Source: VRUE01 sp045805805 (GTDB lineage: Bacteria; Actinomycetota; Thermoleophilia; Solirubrobacterales; 70-9). From it: a stretch of DNA of 64,000 nucleotides. The notes under the pieces were generated by a model. That model did not search any database. It was not told where the DNA came from and was given only the letters and a program-made list of their open reading frames with translations. The first letter of the stretch is position 1. Every line of letters begins with the position of its first letter. The translations under genes were made by a program, and so were the position numbers. Positions 59,262 to 64,000 of this stretch are shown here, one piece after another. Location of the stretch: assembly GCA_045805805.1 (NCBI GenBank), contig JBJMKO010000109.1, positions 1 through 64,000 on the forward strand, in the 5' to 3' direction.

Positions 59262-59872
59262 GCCGACATGCCTCCGGCGGGGGAGGGAGCCGGGGCGGGG
59301 TCCTCAGAACGCGCCTTCGGCGCTGAGTGTTCTGAGGACCCCGCCCCGGCTCCCTCGGTCACTCCAGGCGTGCCTCGGCGACCGGCCAGGACTACGGCGC
59401 CCACGGCGGCCAGCAGGAGGAGGATGGACGAGGCCTCGAAGGCGAGCAGGAATCGTTCTAGGAGGAGCTTGCCGATCCCGGCCGGGTCGCCAAATCCGGC
59501 CTTGACGTCCGGCCCGTGGGTGGTGAGCGCGAGGAGGGACGAGCCGAGGACGGCTATTGAGAGCTCTATGAAGAGGGCGGCACCGAGGAGGGGGGCTAGG
59601 AATTTTTGGCTCGGGATCGGATCGCCTACTGGCTCGGTTTCGCCGCCCACGTAGGCGGTTACGAAGACGTAGAGGACCATCACGGCGCCGGCGTAGACGA
59701 CGACCTGGGCGGCGGCGACGAAGGCCGCGGTCAGGAGGAGGAAGAGGACCGCCAGGGAGAAGAGGTGGACGATCAGCGCCAGGACGCCGTAGAAGGGGTT
59801 TTGGAGGGCTACTACGCCGAGGGCGCCGCCGAGGGCGCCGAGGGCTGCCGCGAAAAAGAGGACCGCTTCCAT
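59258..59872 (-). CDS. nuoJ: NADH-quinone oxidoreductase subunit J
   Basis: The 204-residue membrane subunit has five helices in residues 1-160, including the pi-bulge helix VVYAGAVMVLYVFVTAYVG. After VLAGRRGTPGV the last 35 residues (TEGAGAGSSEHSAPKARSED and on) are encoded by palindrome C2, so the C-terminal tail is an in-frame addition. The stop overlaps nuoK. The gene follows nuoI immediately. Confidence 0.94.
   Translation of the reverse strand: MEAVLFFAAALGALGGALGVVALQNPFYGVLALIVHLFSLAVLFLLLTAAFVAAAQVVVYAGAVMVLYVFVTAYVGGETEPVGDPIPSQKFLAPLLGAALFIELSIAVLGSSLLALTTHGPDVKAGFGDPAGIGKLLLERFLLAFEASSILLLLAAVGAVVLAGRRGTPGVTEGAGAGSSEHSAPKARSEDPAPAPSPAGGMSA
59283..59356. repeat. Nested palindrome, family C copy 2, inside the 3' end of nuoJ
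   Basis: Arms 59283-59310 and 59329-59356 are perfectly complementary over 28 bp. The centre is GCGCC TTC GGCGC followed by TGAGT. Arm length, inner hairpin and TGAGT position match copy 3 in nuoG although the arm sequences differ. It encodes the hydrophilic tail of nuoJ. Confidence 0.88.
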
Positions 59873-60415
59873 CTACTCGCCCTCGGCCCGCAGCGGGGTG
59901 CGCTCGATCGGCTCTGCGAGCAGCATCTCCTTGGTGAAGATCAGGTCCGAGCGGTCGTAGTCGGCCATCTCGTAGTCGTGGCCCATCGTGATCGCGTCGA
60001 AGGGGCAGGCGATCTCGCAGTAGCCGCAGAAGATGCAGCGCGAGAGGTTGATCTCATAGACCGCGGCGTAGCGCTCGCCGGCCGAGACCCGGTCGCCGGG
60101 AATGTTCTCGGCGGCGACGACGCGGATGCAGTCGGCCGGGCAGGCGGCGGCGCAGAGGGAGCAGCCGACGCACTTCTCCAGGCCCGTGTCCTCGAACTTG
60201 TGCAGCTTGTGCCGGCCGCGGAAGCGCGGGTAGACGGGGGTCTTCTCCTCGGGGTACTGGATCGTCAGCGGCCCCTCGATCAGCCGCGCCATCGTCGTCT
60301 TCAACCCGCGCAGCGTCTCGCCGAAGGCGCGGTAGGCGCCGCCGACGCCGCCCGGCTCCGGCCCGCGCTGGACCTCGACCACGTCGGTGTCCTTGAGGTA
60401 GGGGAACTCGGTCAC
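59873..60415 (-). CDS. nuoI: NADH-quinone oxidoreductase subunit I
   Basis: The 180-residue ferredoxin-like subunit carries clusters N6a and N6b: CVGCSLCAAACP (about residues 82-93) and CIFCGYCEIACP (about 126-137). It passes electrons towards the quinone site. GTG 60415 overlaps the nuoH stop as GTGA and gives the normal N-terminus. The stop is immediately followed by nuoJ. Confidence 0.95.
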   Translation of the reverse strand: MTEFPYLKDTDVVEVQRGPEPGGVGGAYRAFGETLRGLKTTMARLIEGPLTIQYPEEKTPVYPRFRGRHKLHKFEDTGLEKCVGCSLCAAACPADCIRVVAAENIPGDRVSAGERYAAVYEINLSRCIFCGYCEIACPFDAITMGHDYEMADYDRSDLIFTKEMLLAEPIERTPLRAEGE

Positions 60416-61410
60416 GTCGTCACCACCAGCACCGCCGTGACCAGCACGTTGAGAGTGGCCAGCGGCAGCAGCACCTTCCATCCGAGGCTCATCAGCTGGT
60501 CGTAGCGCAGCCGCGGCAGCGTGGCCCGCACCCAGATGAAGAGCAGGACCAGGCCGAACATCTTCGCCAGCATCCAGATCGGGTCGAGGAAGCCGGGGCC
60601 GGGGCCCATCCAGCCGCCGAGGAACATAGCCGCGGCGACTCCGGAGACGACGATGATCTCCATGTATTCGACGAGAAGGAAGCTGCCGAAGCGCATCCCC
60701 CCGTACTCGGTCATGAAGCCCTGCACCAGTTCGGCATCTGCCTCGGGCATGTCGAATGGAGTGCGGTTGGTCTCGGCGAAGCCGGCCAGCATGAAGATCA
60801 GGAAGCCGACGAACTGGGGGACGACGAACCAGATCGTGCCCTGCGCTTCGACGATGTCGACCAGCGAGAGCGAGCCACCCATCATGATCACGCCGAGCAG
60901 GGCCAGGCCCATCGCGACCTCGTAGGAGATCAGCTGGGCGGCGCCGCGCATCGCCCCGAGCAGGCTGTACTTGGAGCCCGAGGACCAGCCGCCGAGCAGC
61001 AGGCCGTAGAAGGCGATCGAGCCGACGGCGAAGAAGTAGAGGATGCCGATCGGCACGTCGATCCCGTAGAGGCCGACGCCGTCCTGCACGTTGCCCCAGG
61101 GCAGGATCGCCAGCGCCAGCACGCCGGAGAGGACCGGCAGCAGGGGGCCGAGGATGAACAGCGACGGGATCGCGTTGGCCGGCCGGAAGGCCTCCTTGCT
61201 GAGCAGCTTGCCGACGTCGGCAAGCGGCTGCAGGATGCCGAAAGGGCCGACCCGGTTGGGGCCGTAGCGGTGCTGGAAGCGGCCGATCAGCTTGCGCTCC
61301 AGCACCGTCATCAGCGGCAGGATCGCGAAGATCACCCCGAAGATGACGAGGCTCTTGACGACCATGATCCAGGTGGCTTCGACGAGCTGGGTGTCGGCAA
61401 GGGGCAGCAT
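60412..61410 (-). CDS. nuoH: NADH-quinone oxidoreductase subunit H
   Basis: The 332-residue membrane subunit forms the quinone-binding chamber floor with eight helices. Conserved parts are RYGPNRVGPFGILQPLADVG, GSKYSLLGAMRGAAQLISYE and NRTPFDMPEADAELVQGF. ATG 61410 overlaps the nuoG stop by 1 bp. Confidence 0.96.
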   Translation of the reverse strand: MLPLADTQLVEATWIMVVKSLVIFGVIFAILPLMTVLERKLIGRFQHRYGPNRVGPFGILQPLADVGKLLSKEAFRPANAIPSLFILGPLLPVLSGVLALAILPWGNVQDGVGLYGIDVPIGILYFFAVGSIAFYGLLLGGWSSGSKYSLLGAMRGAAQLISYEVAMGLALLGVIMMGGSLSLVDIVEAQGTIWFVVPQFVGFLIFMLAGFAETNRTPFDMPEADAELVQGFMTEYGGMRFGSFLLVEYMEIIVVSGVAAAMFLGGWMGPGPGFLDPIWMLAKMFGLVLLFIWVRATLPRLRYDQLMSLGWKVLLPLATLNVLVTAVLVVTT

Positions 61411-64000
61411 CAGGGAGCGGCAGTCTTCTCGATCCGGACGGAGACCGGCGCGCCGTTGAGCAGCGTGTTGGCATTGGACTCGGCGGTGCCCTCGAGAAGC
61501 AGGCAGGTGCCCTCTGGCACACGCTCCCGAATCGCCACGCCGGCACGCAGGCTGGTGCCGTTCTGAGAGACCGAAACCTCGTCACCCTGCTTCAGCTGAA
61601 GCCTGTCGGCGTCGGCCACCGAAAGCTCAACCCGCTGCTGAGGAGCCAGGAACCTGAGTGGCGGATTGAGCTCGGTGATAGGTCCTGCCCACAAGTCCCG
61701 ATAGGTGGACAGGGCAAGCGCACCTGGGTCGGCGGACGCGCTGTCGCGCTGAGTGTCCGGCGACCCAGGTGCGCTTGCCCTGCTCGAACCTGTAAGGCCT
61801 GCGGGACCTGACTCGCCGGACACTGAGCCCGAGGCGCCGGCAGCGCTCTCGGAAGCTGACTCCGCTCCTCGCCGAGTGGCGTCCGCCGAGTCGGGTCCCG
61901 CAGGCCCCCCCGCCTCAAAGTTGGCGGCAACCGCGTCCTGCCAGCGGATCCCTCGGCCGCCGATGTCGGCGTCGGTGATGCCCGCGTAGAAGGGGACGGC
62001 TTCGGTGAGTGCTGCGAAAGCAGAAGGCTGGGAGTTGATGCCGGTGTCGTGACCCAGGGCCAGGGAGAGCTCGGCGAGGACGCCCCAGTTCGGGCGGATG
62101 TTGCCGGGGCGAGACGCGCTCGGTCGCACTCGCTGCAGGCGGCCGTCTGGGTGCGTGACCGTGCCATCTTTCTCGGCGTGGGTCTCGAGCGGGAAGACGA
62201 TGTCGGCCATCGCCGTGGTCGCGGTCTCGAAGGTGGAGAAGGCGATCACGTGGTCGGCCTTGGCGAGTGCATTCTTCCAAGCCTGGGTGTCCGGGAAGTC
62301 GCGCAGCGGGTCGACGCCGAAGAGCAGGACCGTCTTCAGCTCTCCCGACTCCAGCGCAGCGCGGATCTCCTCGGTCGCCCTTCCGTTGCTTGCTCCGTTT
62401 GGGCTCCTATGCGACCGAAAGGGAGCGCGCGTAAGGCCCGGGCCGGCGTCGGGGAGGCAGCCGGCCTCTCGCAGGCCGCGGGCATTGGTCAGCTCGGGGA
62501 CTTCGAGCAGGCCCGAGCCGGGGGTGCCGGCGAGGTCGAGGGCCGTGGCGACATCGAGCAGGGCCGTGGTGGCGCCCTCGCCCTCGCGGGCGATGCGGTC
62601 GCCCCAGACGATCACTACGGACTCGGCGCCCTTGAGGGTCTCGGCGACGTCGGAGGCATGGCCCTCGCTGGGGATTCGGAGGCAGGCGGCCAGCTCGGAG
62701 AGGAAGAGGGTCGCGCCGCCCGGCGCGTAGCGGGTCGCTGCGACCGCGCCGCCGTCGAGGGCGGTCGGGACCTCGGTCGCCACCGCCAGCTTGGCGCCAT
62801 TGCGGCGGATCGCCTTGCGGATGCGCAGGTCGAGGATCGGGCTGCTGTGGAGGGGATCGGTGCCGATGACGAGGATCGCGTCGGCGTCGTCCATGTCGCG
62901 GACCTTGGCGGTGATCTCCGGCTGTGCGAGGCGGATCAGCGCCTCGCGGCCGGGGCCGCGCGAGGGGCGGGAGTCGATATGAGGCGACCCCAGCGCCTCC
63001 CGCACGATGCGCTGGACCAGATAACCCTCCTCGTTAGAGGCGTCCCCAACGATCGCCGCCACCCCACCACCCCTTGCCGGCTGTGGAGCTGACCCCCCTG
63101 TGGTGTGGTCAACGCCCGTTTGCAGCATTTCGGCGGCCTTGGCGATCGCTTCGTCCCAGGTCGCCTCGGCGCCGCCGCGGAGGCGGGGTGCGCGAATGCG
63201 CTCCTCGGCCCCGAACATCTCGAAGCCGTAGCGGCCGCGGTCGCAGAGCCAACCGTCGTCGACGTCGGGGTTGTCGCGGGCGATCACCCGCTTCACCTGC
63301 TCGTCGCGGATGGTGAAGCTGACGTTGCACTGGCTCGGGCAGAGCGTGCAGACCGAGCCCGCCTGCTCGATGTCCCACGGCCGGGCACGGAAGCGGTAGG
63401 TGTAGTTGGTCAGCGCCCCGACCGGGCAGAGGTCGGTGATGTTGCCGTGGAAGGGCGCCACGTAAGGCCGCTCGTCGAAGGTGCCGACGAAGGTGCGGTC
63501 GCCGCGCTCGAGCAGTTGCAACTGCTCGTCCTCGGCCACCTCCTGGCTGAAGCGCACGCAGCGGTAGCAGAGGATGCAGCGCTCGCGGTCGATCGCGACC
63601 AGCGGCGAGAGCTCGACCGGCTTCTCGAAGTGGCGCTTGGGGTCGGTGAAGCGGCTCTTGCCCGGGCCCCAGCCGTAGGAGATGTCCTGCAGCGGGCATT
63701 CGCCGCCCTTGTCGCAGACCGGGCAGTCGAGTGGGTGGTTGACGAGCAGGAACTCGACGACGGCGCTCTGCGCGTGCTTGACCTGGTCGGTGCGGGTGTG
63801 GACGACCATGCCGTCGCGGACCGGGGTCGAGCAGGAGGTTTGCAGCTTCGGGATCCCCTCGATCTCGACCAGGCACATGCGGCAGGCGCCGACCGGCTCG
63901 CCCAGCTTCGGCTCGTAACAGAAGACCGGGATCTCGACGTCGCCCCGCTTGGCGGCGTCGTGCAGCATCTCGCCCTCGGTCGCGCTCACCTCGCGGCCAT
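61410..64000 (-). CDS. nuoG: NADH-quinone oxidoreductase subunit G, 5' end beyond the window
   Basis: About 863 codons are visible. The reading frame is open to the window edge with GREVSATEGEML, the usual first residues of NuoG, so only a few codons are missing. N-terminal cluster ligands are present: CRMCLVE, CPVCDKGGECPLQD, CILCYRCVRFSQE and the N5/N4 region CTLCPSQCNVSF. The molybdopterin-oxidoreductase-like domain has no catalytic cofactor role in complex I. Three palindromic segments are translated in frame: near 63079-63115 (HTTGGSAPQPARGGG), at 62391-62427 (RAPFRSHRSPNGASNGRA) and at 61710-61782 (APGSPDTQRDSASADPG). They lengthen loops or linkers without stop codons. Confidence 0.94.
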   Translation of the reverse strand, partial: GREVSATEGEMLHDAAKRGDVEIPVFCYEPKLGEPVGACRMCLVEIEGIPKLQTSCSTPVRDGMVVHTRTDQVKHAQSAVVEFLLVNHPLDCPVCDKGGECPLQDISYGWGPGKSRFTDPKRHFEKPVELSPLVAIDRERCILCYRCVRFSQEVAEDEQLQLLERGDRTFVGTFDERPYVAPFHGNITDLCPVGALTNYTYRFRARPWDIEQAGSVCTLCPSQCNVSFTIRDEQVKRVIARDNPDVDDGWLCDRGRYGFEMFGAEERIRAPRLRGGAEATWDEAIAKAAEMLQTGVDHTTGGSAPQPARGGGVAAIVGDASNEEGYLVQRIVREALGSPHIDSRPSRGPGREALIRLAQPEITAKVRDMDDADAILVIGTDPLHSSPILDLRIRKAIRRNGAKLAVATEVPTALDGGAVAATRYAPGGATLFLSELAACLRIPSEGHASDVAETLKGAESVVIVWGDRIAREGEGATTALLDVATALDLAGTPGSGLLEVPELTNARGLREAGCLPDAGPGLTRAPFRSHRSPNGASNGRATEEIRAALESGELKTVLLFGVDPLRDFPDTQAWKNALAKADHVIAFSTFETATTAMADIVFPLETHAEKDGTVTHPDGRLQRVRPSASRPGNIRPNWGVLAELSLALGHDTGINSQPSAFAALTEAVPFYAGITDADIGGRGIRWQDAVAANFEAGGPAGPDSADATRRGAESASESAAGASGSVSGESGPAGLTGSSRASAPGSPDTQRDSASADPGALALSTYRDLWAGPITELNPPLRFLAPQQRVELSVADADRLQLKQGDEVSVSQNGTSLRAGVAIRERVPEGTCLLLEGTAESNANTLLNGAPVSVRIEKTAAP
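61710..61782. repeat. Nested palindrome, family C copy 3, inside nuoG
   Basis: Arms 61710-61737 and 61755-61782 pair over 28 bp with one mismatch. The centre is GCGC TGTC GCGC followed by TGAGT, as in copy 2. It lies in a Ser/Ala/Gly-rich linker of NuoG and is read in frame. Confidence 0.88.
62391..62427. repeat. Palindromic element, family E copy 2, inside nuoG
   Basis: TGCTCCGTTTGG (62391-62402), the centre GCTCCTATGCGA, then CCGAAAGGGAGC (62415-62426) form an imperfect hairpin. About 30 of 36 positions match the reverse complement of 999-1035. It is translated in frame in NuoG. Confidence 0.75.
63079..63115. repeat. Possible family F copy 3, inside nuoG
   Basis: Read on the minus strand, GTTGACCACACCACA and GGGGGTCA match the centre of copy 2 (ATTGACCACGCCCCACTGGGGTCA). 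The outer arms are largely lost. It is a degenerate candidate. Confidence 0.35.

Overview
This 64 kb window is high-GC chromosomal DNA, most likely from an actinomycete of the class Thermoleophilia (Solirubrobacterales-like). The assignment rests on gene content and protein style: four secreted proteins with the 'xLxNGAVTTxKIKxxAVT' repeat stalk, a tandem-domain ThyX-like protein, a kgd-type 2-oxoglutarate dehydrogenase fusion, a c-di-AMP riboswitch before an NlpC/P60 hydrolase, and GTG/TTG starts with GTGA overlaps. No tRNA, rRNA, insertion sequence, prophage or CRISPR array was seen.

Layout. 1-4.5 kb: end of a methylmalonyl-CoA mutase catalytic subunit, a small protein, a repeat-stalk protein, an HTH/nucleotidyltransferase (toxin-antitoxin-like) pair with its operator, and an acyl-CoA carboxylase beta chain. 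4.5-10.3 kb: secreted trypsin-like protease, a complete polyamine-type ABC importer (potADBC order) and the riboswitch-controlled NlpC/P60 gene. 10.3-22.7 kb: SDR, aconitase, the lipoyl-E2-E1 2-oxoglutarate dehydrogenase fusion, a fatty acyl-CoA reductase-like two-domain protein and an alkyl-DHAP-synthase-like flavoenzyme (a possible ether-lipid pair). 22.8-35.3 kb: DUF5666 protein with a two-component system (kinase frameshifted), a UbiA-family DPPR synthase, citrate synthase with a PfkB kinase, quinone reductase, DEAD-box helicase, a second kinase/receiver pair and an APH-like kinase. 35.3-38 kb: three tandem repeat-stalk proteins. 38-53.8 kb: accessory stretch with a second HTH/nucleotidyltransferase pair, two PIN-domain toxin-antitoxin pairs, GH26-like glycosidase, acyl-CoA dehydrogenase, RibD-like reductase, sulfotransferase, LPG-synthase-like membrane protein, CBS protein, ThyX-like protein, SGNH hydrolase, VOC protein and an AEC transporter. 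53.9-64 kb: respiratory complex I genes nuoG(partial)-H-I-J-K-L-M-N, all on the minus strand and mostly overlapping.

The TCA enzymes (aconitase, citrate synthase, 2-oxoglutarate dehydrogenase), the methylmalonyl/propionyl-CoA genes and complex I give the window a central-carbon and respiration character, with cell-surface and toxin-antitoxin cargo between.

The most unusual content is a set of palindromic interspersed elements. Several short families (called A to F here) share a conserved core or unpaired motif but are closed by long, nearly perfect outer arms private to each copy. Two copies (family B) keep identical geometry, loop and linkers while both stems differ by paired substitutions. 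Copies of two families (A, D) sit between convergent genes. Copies of others (C, E, possibly F) lie inside nuoG, nuoJ and nuoM and are translated in frame. I do not recognise these as a named element.
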